From Gelatoporia subvermispora B (Eukaryota > Basidiomycota > Agaricomycetes > Polyporales > Gelatoporiaceae): a stretch of DNA of 64,000 nt. The translations under genes were made by a program, and so were the position numbers. Shown piece after piece: positions 23,154 to 35,075 of the stretch. The notes below the pieces were generated by a model, which did not search any database, was not told where the DNA came from, and worked only from the letters and a program-made list of their open reading frames with translations. The stretch lies in NCBI GenBank assembly GCA_000320605.2, contig KB445793.1:1509122-1573121 (forward strand), given 5' to 3'. Every line of letters begins with the position of its first letter. The first letter of the stretch is position 1.

Positions 23154-24879
23154 CTAACTGTGAGGATGTCGCTCAAACACGATCGCACACTTCTGGTCTT
23201 TTGGGCGCGATGATATGATCTGATCGTCGAGCTCCATCGAAGCTGTCATACCTTCACACACCTTCGTGCTGTACGAGCTATAAATCGTTTGCAGGAGAAG
23301 TTTCATCTCCAACATGGCCAAACTATCGAGGCGGATACAAAGTCAGCAAGAGAAATATCTGAATTTCGAAGTACTGACTGTTTCCCGATGCAGGCTCTGC
23401 CGCCGGCGCTGAATGTGAAGAACATCTGATTGCGCGCGGTCACTCCTGTGCTCTCTAGCCATCGTTCCGGCTGAAACTCTTCCGGGTTTGGGAACACCTC
23501 TTCGTCTAGACGATGCAACGTGTAGGCCTGACAGCTGACGATGGTGTTCGCGGGAATGAACACTCCCTCAATCGTCCTTCCGTCTCTGGGAACCTTCCTT
23601 GGCAAGCTCATTGGAATGGAAGTGAAGCATCGAAGGCCTTCTTTGACGACTGCATCAAGGTAAGGTAGGTCATCAAAGGTATCGCCCGAGTGATTGACAA
23701 GCTCGTCGTGAAGCTTTCGCTGAATCGGTGCCGATTCCGGGAGAGACAGATGATGAACTAAGAAGCACAACGCATCCCCAGTAGTGTCGATGCCTGCGGC
23801 CAGATGGTCCATGCATTCCGAAGCGATGGAGAGATCCCCGATCACGTCTCTTCGTGCCTTCAACTTCCGCAGAACTGTGAAGGGTTCTGTCTCTGCGTGA
23901 TCACGGACGCGTTCAAGGACATAAGATGCGGCGTTATCGCCTCTACGATGTCTTCGGCTCTTTAGACGGCTTAGTATGGCCGCCAAAGTCGGCATGTAAT
24001 ACTGGAAGTATTGACCTTGAAGGCCAATCATCAGTGAAGCTTTGGGCGTATACGTAGAAACCATACTCTTGAGCGTGTCACGGTACGACAATTCGATTAC
24101 TTTCTCCCGGTCAGCTGCATCGATGAGACTGTGAAGCCCGTGTGGGTGAAAGAGGTGATACGTGATGCAGTCAAGGGCGTAACAATGCAGATATAGCTAT
24201 GCAACTCCTCAGTCGGGTTCTGGATCTTGAATACAACGTCCGATAGCTTACGTATATGTTGGCGCTCTCCCCTGATATTTCTGTGCATTTCGACATGAAA
24301 TTCGCAGCATGCTCCCGAATGCCTGACACAACGTCTGGCTGCATCACAGACGACTTATTGTATCTGTCGATAAATCGCCTTTTGGCAACAGCGTGCTGGA
24401 TAATTCCCATGGGTACTGGATAACTTATCACGCAAGTCATTAGGAACCGTACCGTCCCTTTATCCAGCATCGAGAACACATTTCTAGACACATATTGCGT
24501 GAGAATGAGATTGATGATCCGGAACAAGGCGAGCATACTTAGTTCCAAAATTCTCGAAGAGGCTGTAAAACGATGTTTTATCGTATCCGCTGCCGCCCGA
24601 TACGTATATTTCCTTGATGGCATCCCAAGAAGCAAACGATACCTCGTTGGGGGATAAACGGACAATAGGTCCATATTTCAGGTGCAGCTCATGTATCCAG
24701 AGCCGTCTCTGGCGAGTGTACTCTTTGTAAACGAGATAAAGCCCTGAGACTAGCGAGATATAGGGTCCCGGAAGCCTAGCAAGCGGCGAGCGCAGGTTTC
24801 GTGCTACTGTCCTGAGCCATGACAGAGCTGCTAGAGCGAGCAGGGTATATATAAGTGACATCTGGGTGCCTTGGTCCAT
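23154..24879 (-). CDS. Cytochrome P450 monooxygenase (spliced)
   Basis: Membrane-anchored heme monooxygenase. Starts MDQGTQMSLIYTLLALAALSW (N-terminal anchor), then RLPGPYISLVSGLYLV and KYGPIVRLSPNEVSF (typical of fungal CYP families near CYP53/CYP58/CYP5xx). Helix I: HLAAGIDTTGDAL. ExxR: KEGLR. PERF region: FQPERWLES. Heme loop: FFTFSAGGRACIGKQ with the axial Cys. C-terminal tail LAMLEMKLLLQTIYSSY ends at 23154 (HPHS*). Full length about 500 residues with about seven introns; all essential motifs intact. Stands alone with no terpene synthase or other biosynthetic core gene nearby, so no cluster is inferred. Confidence 0.92.
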
Positions 24880-25412
24880 AAAGAGGTTCGTTTATTCGCT
24901 CGGACGTCGTCGTTAGAACGGGGAATGTCGCAGGAAATGTACAGAATCGAGTAGCAGCGATTGCGAGCGTTATCGCAGAGGGCCGGTCTTCATTTACGTC
25001 AGCGCCACGAGGACTACCCGCATGGACTTTTCACATGCAGCAGAATCTGTAGATCTGAGACTGAGACTGCGAACAACCTGGGTGCTCAAGCGCTCACCAG
25101 CTCTGCCTCCAGCCAAGCCAATGACTCGCGGAAGAGCTAGGGTCCGATAGAGCACGTGATTTCGTCGACTGCTGTTCGACTGACATTGGCTACTTATTGA
25201 ACGAAGATCCATAACTGGGCATTCACGAATCACGAAGCGATTCCTACAGGGATGAGCAAGTACCCCAAAAATTCGACACGGAGTTATTGGAGTTCAGATA
25301 TATATGCAGGAGTATTAAGATCCCGACAGAACGCTGGAATGCCATGTAAAGTATTAGTAGGAGACAACGCAGGGCATTACAACCGGCTCAATCCAATGGT
25401 TCAACGACGGGC
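24880..25412. other. Intergenic P450 promoter
   Basis: 533 bp upstream of the P450 start and downstream of the PUL fusion gene. No gene seen. Confidence 0.45.
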
Positions 25413-27876
25413 CTACGGGCACAATCTCTCAGCAACCTCCTCCACAAGCTTTCGAATATCCTTCTTCTGCACTCCCTGTTCGCCGCAGCCCCCTGCAACC
25501 AGCTTCGCTTTGAGCGTATCCCGAGCCTGGAGCACCTCAAGGAGAGGCGCGAGCTGAGTATCATACACGGGCGACAACCGGAGCATGAACGCAATCGCAG
25601 CCGTGAGACGGTGCACTGTCGAACACGACAGATAATGAGCATGTAAATACCACCATAGCGTTCGTAGGAGATACATACCGACTTCCTCACTCTGTGCCTC
25701 GTTTCCAAGTGCTTCGAGCATCGCGCTGACGAGCTCCACATCCCACTCTCCATCCTCTTCTGCGCCCATACTAGCGCCTGCACCATCCGCGCCGCGCACT
25801 TGGTCCACACGTCTTTGCTGCAAGGAGGCTGCTACGTTGAACGCGACGCTTGCAGCTGCTGTACGGACCGCAGCGTCGCCGTGCAGCAGCGCGCCTACAA
25901 GAGCACGCGTAAGCGCATCTCGCTCCCCGGAGGGAGACAAGAGGACCCTCGCAAGCGCGGGTGTTGCATATGCGTTTGCGATCATGCGCAGCACAGTCAG
26001 GAGGTAATTGCGCGCGGCAGCCTTGACGTCTGGATCGGTCAGATCGAGAATGTCGTTGGCTTTGCGGAGGAAGAGCTGGACGGGATTGATGGTGTGCGGA
26101 TGAGTCGTGGAAAGTCCGGCGCACCATGTGCCGACGGCCTCATCAAGGAACGCGAGGCGCCACATGTCCACCAGAGGAAAGAGTTGAGCAGGGGGAAGAG
26201 TAGCCGCAGCCTTGCGCGTGGCTTCTGACCAGCTGTTCAGCAGAACGGGACTGGCCTTCAGCTTCTTCGGTACATTCGTGGCATCCTTGGAGGGAAATTG
26301 TGACTTCAAGTAAGGTAAGACGATCGATGTCAAGGTTTGTTTCGTTGACTGGGCATCAGAAGATGACGAAGCGTCCAGGAAAGACCCTAATTTAGACAAG
26401 ACGGTGTCAAGCGCAGGGACCTGCGTAAACAGAATAGGCTTCATGGAGAGACTCTCGACGGCAGGAAGGGATATTCGGGTGTGAGGGTGCGCTAAACAGC
26501 CGTCAGTACCCAGTCTGATTTCTGACGAGAGAAGACATACGTGGATATGCTTGATAAAGGAGCATATCAGTTTGTGATCGGAGTTCTGGAGCGTTCACGC
26601 CCTTAATTTCATGTTGCTAAGAAGGAAATCTTCAGTTAGGAGACAGAACGAACCCCAGTGTACCTCACCTTCTGACCATCGAGGAAGAACAAGAACGTCG
26701 GCGTAACACGGACACCATATTGTCCAGCAACCTGTGAGCCGAGTCCGACACCTAGATCCACCTTTACGAACGCAATTTTCCCAGAATATCGATGCGTTTT
26801 CTCATGTGCCAGATCCTCGAATGCAGGCGCAATCATCCGACACGGGCCGCACGTCGCAGAGGTAAAGTACACCACGGCGATACGGTGCGTGCGAAGAAGC
26901 GATTGCAGAGTTGCAGGATTCGTGCAAATATGTATGGGTGACGCGATGGTTGCGGTAGCCTGGCTAGCGGTGGGTATGGACGGGCTTGGTGTAGAAGTAG
27001 AGGGAGAGGGAGAAAATGCTTGATTGGCAACTGCTTGAAGGAGTGACGCAGCAAGTGCGGGGTTCGGGGAGGCCGCCGCAGCCGCGGCTGCAGCCTCGGG
27101 AGGAGGCTGAAGGGTTCCAGGAGTAGGAGCGGCGCCAGGGACAGGACGACGGAACATAGCGTCAATAGTAGGTCGCAGAGCTGCTCCAAAAGGAGTTGAA
27201 AGGAAGTCCGAAGGAAGATCTGGGGAGCTCCTGTCAGACTACATTCATTGTATCACAGCAAAGCATCGGTGGCGTGCCTTTGATCCAGGCAGGAATTGAT
27301 TGGCCAGTCAGGAACCCGACACAGTCATTTGTGAACGAGTTGCAATTAAAATCTATACATGCAGGCATGCTGAGTATTTCATGCGCAGACATATAGAGTA
27401 TGTTTGATTACCTAGTAGATGGTACTGAATGCTTTCGGATCAGTTGTCGCCGACCACAGATAGGGACGAATCTGCGCACCTTCTCAGCGGTATAATGTTG
27501 CCTCATCTCGCTCAAATATTCCTCAAATGTCTCTTCGTCTATGGCAGTCTCTCCCATGTCGACAATCTGCAAGGGTCTACCATGCTGTGCAGGGCCGACT
27601 GAGTTACGCGTCGATGTGTTCGTCACTGATCAACACGCACATGCGATTGGCCGGGCGGTGTTATGCAAATCCCTTGTCCATAGAATGTCTCCTTGCCAAA
27701 CACAACTACGGATGTATGCCTACGCTTGAGTAAGCTCGTCAGTCGATAACATCGCTGACAAAGCTGGGTATAGCGCACCAAACTCCATCTATCTGTTTAC
27801 CTGTGAGCGGCATGGACAGTTGTTTCGCCAAGCCATTGCTCAAATCGTATACGTATAGTTGCACTTTACTCGACAT
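25413..27876 (-). CDS. PPPDE (DeSI)-thioredoxin-PUL fusion protein (spliced)
   Basis: Three domains in one protein of roughly 640 residues. (1) PPPDE/DeSI isopeptidase: start 27876, [20 protein letters not shown], then [13 protein letters not shown] with the catalytic His, [11 protein letters not shown], and [17 protein letters not shown] with the catalytic Cys. (2) After a low-complexity Ala/Pro/Ser linker (27157 downward), a thioredoxin fold with [20 protein letters not shown], so the CGPC redox pair is intact. (3) C-terminal PUL domain (armadillo-like, Cdc48/p97-binding): [14 protein letters not shown] and LEALGNE, ending AERLCP* at 25413. DeSI removes SUMO/ubiquitin, PUL binds Cdc48, so a role in ubiquitin/SUMO-linked proteostasis is inferred. 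Frames are joined by standard introns (e.g. VW|HTS by GTGCGC...GTAG). Confidence 0.9.
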
Positions 27877-28667
27877 CTAACGACCCTAACAGAGAAGAGA
27901 GCAGCGGAGGAGATGGTATATGTGATCAGTGTGGTTAGAAAAGAGACTTACGCGGCAGCAGGCAGTACAGTACCGCTCCCGCAGTGCATGCGCGCCTCTG
28001 TCGCTTGCATGACGCGTCGATCAAGCACGTGCCAGATCATTCTCTCTCATTCCATAGACGCCCACAGCACTCCGACTTTATCGGGTTTGTTCTTTTGCTT
28101 TTACCCCTATCACTGCTACATCGGGAGGAGTGGGCACGAGAGGGAAATGTTTGCAATTCAATAATGTGCCACTCCTCGGTACAATATGCTGATATCGCGA
28201 CACCTCCATCGCAATCAACATTATTACTGATGTCTCGGCTCTATTAGCGAGCCTCAATCCTGTTGACGGTTTGGGGCCTTTCTGCACCCCCCATCGCGCT
28301 CGCCGAAACACTACTGTTTGTTGTAAGTTCTTCGTTCCTGTGTCTACAATCTCGCGACAATGGAGGCGGGACGGTCTGGAGTATTGACGCCTCTCAGAAC
28401 GTTGTCATGTCGTTGGGTCATCGTACTTCCATGCTCTTGCAATAAACTTGGCCACAAGCACATGGGGACCTGCCGTAGTCGAAGGTCTAAAATCGCGACA
28501 ATTGATACTTGTGCCTCACGCACATTCTCACCATATCCGAGCGCAGACGCGACATCTAATCCGATCGTTTTTGTCTGCCTTCAAATGTATGGTGATGGCA
28601 TAGACGAGCAGGACGAAGTGCACACCAAGCCAGAACACTTTCAGTGCTGTTTACAATGGATGGTTCA
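27877..28667. other. Intergenic between DUF6534 gene and PPPDE fusion
   Basis: 791 bp. Promoter of the PPPDE-Trx-PUL gene; includes one ACGCGT at 28012-28017. Short plus-strand ORFs lack motifs. No gene supported. Confidence 0.45.
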
Positions 28668-30666
28668 CTAAGCAGGGTAGACCTCTTCGCATACAGAAGG
28701 CGCTCTCTTTGAGTTGACAAAGGCATCCTCCGGAAGCGAATCCGCCTCCGTCTGTGCCGACGTCATTACTGAGATCTGGATAGGGTACTGTCGGGAGTAG
28801 AGATTTGATCAGACGTGCGTGAAGTCTGGATATCGTGCACTCACATTGTCATGGCCGTCCGCACCGGCTAGCATCTCACCATTTGAGCTGGGCAGATCAT
28901 AGAAATGTATAGTGATGAGATCGCCTCTCTCGTTGATTGCTTCACGTAGCTCCTGTCTTGCATTGTATGTGGCCAGCAGAGCATTCAACAGCACTTTGAA
29001 CCGAACATTAACTCAATGAAAGTGGTGATCTATAAGAACTGACGTGTTCCGAGTTGATGATATAGCGATAGCCATGTGAAGTGCTGCCCATCGAGAGAGG
29101 CCTGATCATTGAGTTAGCAACATATCGCCTCTCATTTCTTGAACTCACCGTGACGACACACAAAATTGTCACCATGCTGCGCATCCAGCGACACAGTCAT
29201 CAGATTAAAGTTCATCGTGGAACGATGGTCTTTACCAAGTTATGATACACGTGTTGACTGAGTAGAGCACGATTATTTGAATGACTTTGTTGCTTCTGGG
29301 ACAGACGTTGAATCAGAATATCCCGAAAAATTACTTATATGATAGCTTGAACGTACGCTTTGAACCCACTTCGGAGCCTTCGCAATAGAATTGTCTGACA
29401 AGTCGCCAAAGAAACATCTGAGCAGCAGCCGCATGCTCCCGCAAAGTAGAGGATGGACTGCACCGTGCGTACTTAGTAGCTATGCTGTGAGACCTGACAG
29501 AACTCTGCTTACCGTGGTCACATCAGTAGTGACTACAACTGTATGATGCACTTCGATTATAACATAAACTAGGGAACGCAATGGATCGCGAATATAATTT
29601 CTCTAGGATTCATTATCGCACCTAGTACCCCAACTTGACGAGACAGTGATGTAAGATGACGGAAACAACAGCTGTCGGTGTGCCAACATACTAAAATGAC
29701 AGAAGGACAGCAGTATCTTAAGATCGAATGAGGATCACGAGTATGCGAATTAATGCCCGGGATACTCACAATTGGTACAGCTATCCACCATCTCTTGCTG
29801 ACTACAATCACAAATAATTTGTCAGTAACTTTGAGGTAGGCAAACTAGCACTAGTCAAGAATCACTGACCCATGTAGAGCCTATAACTCAATAGACTGTT
29901 GGACACAATGTGAGCGCTCTCCTTTACCTTCAGGCATGCTGAAACGCCGAAAGAGCATCAACTCACCATCTCACAGTAATCTCGATAGTGTTCTTAAAGC
30001 TTAGCTATGAGCGCAAGTAGGAGTGACACGTGCAGCACTCACTGTGATGAGGATCGACGTCTGCGTACGTTGATCAGATCTAGAATTCACTAAATCAAGT
30101 TGCTTGGCATACCCAGAACGACCTGTGGCATCGAATAGTTGAATGTCAATTTGAACGTCAAGGACGAACATACATGCCAAGTGGGAGATGTGATGGCTGA
30201 AGGATTTCCGAATTCGAGTACCACGAATTCATACAAACTTTGGCATAATGTAGCCTTGTGCGTAGTATCCATCAACCTCAAGGGAAGTCAGTATATCTTC
30301 TGGCAGGTCTTCTGCAATGTGAACGTGTACCATAGTCCCAAGACCTATGGATTGTTATAAATGCAGGTGTCTGCACAATGCGTCGCACATACCACTCGCT
30401 TCAGCCATCTGGGGTCGCGTTCGTTTCGCCTGAAGTATATGTACGTCTGCACCACTGTTACACCGTACAAGCTGGATTAGAATGGAGAACGTCATGCGCG
30501 GGTCTCTGCAGTAGTCGTGCCTGGTGCGTACGCTACAGAGACAATGACGCCTACACGCCATAGTCAGCCTGAGTACTCGTTTCATAGGCTGCGATATCAT
30601 CTTGCCTATCAAGTATGCACCATACGTGAGCTCAAGGCTGCTCCGCGATATTGCGGAGGAATCCAT
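28668..30666 (-). CDS. DUF6534-type multi-pass membrane protein (spliced; one questionable junction)
   Basis: Belongs to the very large Agaricomycete family of seven-helix-like membrane proteins with a DUF6534 domain; function unknown. Start 30666: MDSSAISRSSLELTYGAYLIG, then a 14-nt exon at 30537-30550 (ASLSL) joining LYGVTVVQTYIYF and RRNERDPRWLKRV, then MDTTHKATLCQSLYEF and LEFGNPSAITSPTW, further short exons, and the C-terminal family block FTWLSLYHQLGT|LLLNALLATYNARQELRE. The cytosolic tail ends EEVYPA* at 28668. After LIG (Gly codon 30604-30606) the expected GT donor is missing (AAGATG follows), so either a non-standard splice, a small assembly error or early decay. The middle exons (29000-30000) could not all be assigned. 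Confidence 0.65.
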
Positions 30667-31713
30667 GGGCGAATCAAGCAGTACGATCACTGGGCTCGCG
30701 ACTACGATGTGAGTACATTGATCCCTCACGTATATATACCTACTGCATCCCTCGACTTTTTCGAGTCTGTTGCTCGGGAACGTGGAAAACGGTTCGGGAA
30801 TCCGTAATTGAAGGGCGCATCAGCATGTGGCGGTTCTCCATATCCCAAGGGAAGCGACGGGGTGCAAGCCGACCCTATCTCGTGAAGCGCACTAGACTTT
30901 GGAGTTCCCATGGCATTACGAATGAATGCATGACCAAACAGTCACACCTACCCACAAGGGCCGAAACAACTCGTGTCCGACAGAGTCAAACTACCTTCAT
31001 GGGCACTAGTAGTCAGATCTAGAGGAGCATTTCCATGCTAGTCTTTCGCCTTGAATACTATATGTCTCTGAGCTTTGGAAGCGCTGGATGGAGCAAAGGC
31101 GAGGCATAACATTGGCATACCGACAGTATAACACTATCCCGCTTTGATGGATCACGAGTGTGATACTTCGTGAGGACCTGATTTGATCTTGGGGTTGTTA
31201 CGCGACGGGGAGCTCTCTGAAATGTCCTTCTTGATGCTCATCTTCGTCGAGTATTGACACCATGTCTAGAAAGTTTAGGGCATTTCAATGGCATATGGGT
31301 GCTCTCATTGCCCTCAGCGATGACGACCGAAAGTGAGACTAATACGACCTGCTATTGCGGCTATGGCGATCTATGCTCCCACGCAATCTTCTCTTCCGTC
31401 GTGCGCGGGATTCGTTCATCTGTCATGCATCGAATGGGAATGAAGGTGTGGTCACGAGTCATCAAGTTGAAACGGCAGCCTCAACTCGTGCACTTGCGAT
31501 ACTGATCAAAAGCCCCAGCTACGAACACAGGTGCAAACGAAACACCGCCATGGTCTATCAATATTCATAAAGGTAGGTCATTATATTCGTGTTCTCGTCG
31601 TTAAGATCGTGTCGTACCACCAGTACTACCAGCGCCAGGCAATAGATAAAGTGAGGTGATGCAGGTCCGTGAAGGCGAATAAAAAGACACCAAGGCGAAG
31701 ATCGACATATCTC
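30667..31713. other. Intergenic DUF2235 3' flank / DUF6534 promoter
   Basis: About 1.05 kb. A TATA-like run (TATATATACG on the minus strand, near 30730-30739) lies about 65-75 bp upstream of the DUF6534 start codon. Plus-strand ORFs at 31254-31570 have no known motif. No gene supported. Confidence 0.45.
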
Positions 31714-33630
31714 TCACGGGACGTAGACCTCCGAGCCCTTAGTCCATCGTGCACGGGGGGTATACTTCAACGCAGTGTCGGCCATACGTTCTTTGACCGA
31801 GACATGGAAGTTGGGTTGACTATACGGGATATATCGCCCTTTCCCTAGGTGGATGCTGTACAGGAAGCGTGACGTTGAGAATGACTACATTGAGAGTCCG
31901 TGAATGCCTTACCTCCATGTCGTATGCCACTTCCCAGAGGCATCCTGCCAGGTGTACGATGTCGGGATAATCTCAAGTAGCCACCATAGTATATCCTCCT
32001 TGAGTTCGTCGTGGATAGGTTGGAGGGCGTCAATACCAGACTGCGGTGTTTGAACTCCCGACTTCGTCGTGTCACCACTAGCGCTATCACCCAAACCAGA
32101 ACTTGTGGGCAGTGGCGGAGAAGTTATGGTGGTACCGTCTGTGGGGTCCTGAGTGCTCCCTGCGAGAATCGAGTCCGGGATATTCTCCCGCAGAAGTGCA
32201 GCACTATCGAAGCTGATCCCGCACTGCGCCTCGACAACCTCTCGCATCATCCAGTACAAGGTGATATTGGAAAGGCACTTTTTCGTCGTATTTGACACTG
32301 CGCTGCCTCCGATATCTATACAAGCTGAATCAGCGGCGTCGCCATGTCTTTCACCGATCGGCATACCAGCATGACACCCTGCGAACCATACTTCGAGAAT
32401 ATCTGTGTACGTGATGGGTTCGTCCTGAGGCCCGATATCCAGAGGCTTGGGTTCAGAGGGTGCGGGGATGACGGCCTTCTCTTTCTTCCAGAACTTGAGA
32501 TTGGACCTCCTGTTCTGACGGTCAATCTTCTTCTGCAGCCTTGCGATAACTTTTGCATTCACTGCAGGCCTCATGCTGCTGGTAGTGGGAGAGCTGGATG
32601 ACGGAGGCTGGGAACCTGAAGTCGGACGGTGGTATAGACTAGGACGGAATTTGGTACGATGCTAGAGGGCAGGTGAGATATCACGTGTCGACGCGGTGAA
32701 TGTAGAGCCTGACCTCGTCTAGGGACAGTGCATGGCGGAAGGTTTTGATTGTGGTATTGGAAGCAGTGAAAGGAAGTGATCTCGTCCACAGTATTCCAGT
32801 ACTCTCTACGGTCTCCCTGCAATCGGTAAGTAACTATATGTGCATGTGGCAACGATAGACTCACCAAACGCCAAGGAACTCAATGTTCACCGATCTGCAG
32901 AATGTCTGCTTGAAGCCGGAAGCAAGCTCATTGTTCGACGTGGATGTGCTCTTGTAAAGTTTGTACGCGAAGGGAAGTTGTTCGGGATTGTCCTTTGGTA
33001 GCAAGCCAATCTGCACAGTATCTGTGTGCAAGATTCTGAATAGTGACGTAATGCCTTACCTTATGGACGAGGCCAGCGACCGCCCGAGCAATGTAAGCTC
33101 CACGAGAGAAACCTGAAGGCATCCCTGATCAGCAAACAGACAATGGCACTCGTACAAAGAGCTACCAAAAATACAGATCTTGTCGCCCGGATGATAGTTC
33201 TGAACCAAGAATTCATAACCGCCTCGCACGTGCTCATCCAAGTACCTACGAAATGGGTGAGCGAGACCACAGAGCTATCAGGAATTGGCTCACCAAGCTA
33301 CAGCTTCGTCCAGGATTTTGGCTATCCATTGCCACATGGGAGCAACCACGCCTGGGTTAATGTATGTCCCAACACCCGGCTAGGCCACGGTCACCGAAGT
33401 TAGCCCACTTATGCAAACTTGTTGCTTACCTGATAATAGCACAGCTGCTGAGGATCTTCCTTGTTGAGTAGGTCGTAAAATTTCACCACATTAGTGTTCT
33501 ATGTCGCGGTTACTATGAGATATTGTATGTCCCAAAATCATCTCAGTGACTGCTTACGCACCGTACTGTCATACTGATCTGCGGTTCCGTCAAAGCACAA
33601 GACGAGTGTACGGCCGCCTGGCACCGCCAT
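31714..33630 (-). CDS. DUF2235 (T6SS phospholipase-like) domain protein (spliced)
   Basis: Start chosen at 33630: MAVPGGRTLVLCFDGTADQYDST, where LVLCFDGT is the N-terminal motif of DUF2235 (an alpha/beta-hydrolase fold also found in bacterial Tle1 lipase effectors). An in-frame ATG at 33741 is possible. Next: NTNVVKFYDLLNK, GVGTYINPGV-like strand, FLVQNYHPGDKICIFG|FSRGAYIARAVAGLVH with the GFSRGA nucleophile elbow, then GVWETV, ARSTFTA-like block, WKKEK basic insert, and DILEVWFAGCHADVGG, the family's conserved C-terminal catalytic block (H-x-D). Ends with YIPYSQPNFHVSV and GSEVYVP* at 31714. About 550 residues. Eukaryotic DUF2235 proteins are common in mushrooms but their substrates are unknown. 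Confidence 0.88.
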
Positions 33631-33741
33631 TGACAACAGTGAACCTGGTAGGAGGGAAGCCGGTGGCGGACTGAAACTGGGTATACGCGAAGATGGTGTG
33701 TCTGACCCAGTACATCTTTTTTCGAGTCTTATATAGATCAT

Positions 33742-35075
33742 CCATCCCGCCGTCCAAAAGCGCGTAGTGGAAGGGCGTGTGATTGACCTAGAACTGAGAA
33801 TAATACCGAGTAACGGATCTCACACTCATGCTTGTGAGATCTGCACAAAAGGAGACGTCTGCGTTCCCGGCACCTTAGACCGTCCCAGCGTTACTATTGG
33901 TGATCGCAGACACTGCTGTCGTTCAGTGCCTAGAGTGTTTGGGTCAGGCTCCAGGCTCTCATCATGGTGTCCGGAGCGTATCCAGCGATCAGAGCGACCA
34001 GTGAGCGATTCATCATGTATCATGCAGCGTCGGTGAATGTCAGACACACGACGACGACATCAGGAGGGCGCGCTCTTGAGCGCTCCTCCGCACACGTGTC
34101 CGCGTCGCTTCTCACGAGAATGAAAGTTGCCTGTTTCAGGTCGGATCTCCTGTCCGGATCCTCTGTGCTCGAACCCAAATTCATTTACGAAGTGACTTTA
34201 TGTTCGGACATCCTCTTAATATGAGGCTAGGACTCGTGATGCTAGGATGGTATACCAGCTTCTCGGTAGGTGAAGTTGACGTTCACCTTCGCCCGAGCCC
34301 CGAGTTGGTGTGAATACGGAGACACAAATACTGTGATGACTCCACAGTCAAGCATACGACTGCTGCGGAGGGCCATCCACATCCTTCAGTGTATCGAATC
34401 TCCTTACGCTTCTGAGGCCTGGAGCCCTGACAGTGACTCAAGAGGTTCCTCAGAGCCAGAAGTCTCACAGGATAGGCTTTGAGCTTCTACGCAGCAGCTG
34501 CGGCAGCACCTTCGCATCCTGAACTACACCAATGCGGACAATGAGTACAAGCGACAAACTCACCACGCAATCAAGATGTCTCGCCGCTCCTGTCAAATTG
34601 CTGTCAAATTGCCTGTCAAATTGACACGCCTGTGAAGCTAGTCAAGAGATCTGCTCACACGGCAACAGCCTATGCTAGGACTATCTCGTCGACCAGTTCA
34701 TTTGGAACATGACGGGCTGGGTGGCCTGTCCCCAGACAGGTACCAACTACACTGTATGACATTCGGATTACAGAGCGCTCTTTACTTTAGGCACTCTGTC
34801 AGAGATACATCGAGCCTGTGTTCGGCACATATCCGCGATAAGTTGGTTCCAGTCATCATCATTTACATTTCGGCCGTGGCAATCAGACATCTGATTCTCG
34901 GCGGAAACGATACATGCAAACACATAACTTTCGTATAAGCTGAGGTATAGCTTAGGCACCCTTGTCGTTGGCAGAGAACAGTCGCACAAACACATTAAAA
35001 CTCTTCATGCGAATTGTGAGTGGGGTATCCATGTCTTCGTTCAATGTTGATCTGGTACAAGGTCAAATCCGGCAC
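33742..35075. other. Intergenic, 1.3 kb
   Basis: No supported gene between DUF2235 (start at right) and the PLK4-like kinase (3' end). Contains three copies of CTGTCAAATTG at 34590-34623. Short ORFs on both strands carry no motif. Confidence 0.45.
34590..34623 (+). repeat. Tandem CTGTCAAATTG, three copies
   Basis: Copies at 34590-34600, 34601-34611 and 34613-34623, with one extra C between the second and third. Intergenic; function unknown. Confidence 0.8.

Noticed and set aside
28012..28017. ACGCGT upstream of the PPPDE fusion gene
   Set aside because: A single copy; about 16 such hexamers are expected by chance in 64 kb.
23154..30666. Possible biosynthetic gene cluster around the P450
   Set aside because: No terpene synthase, PKS, NRPS or dedicated transporter next to it; neighbours are housekeeping-like.
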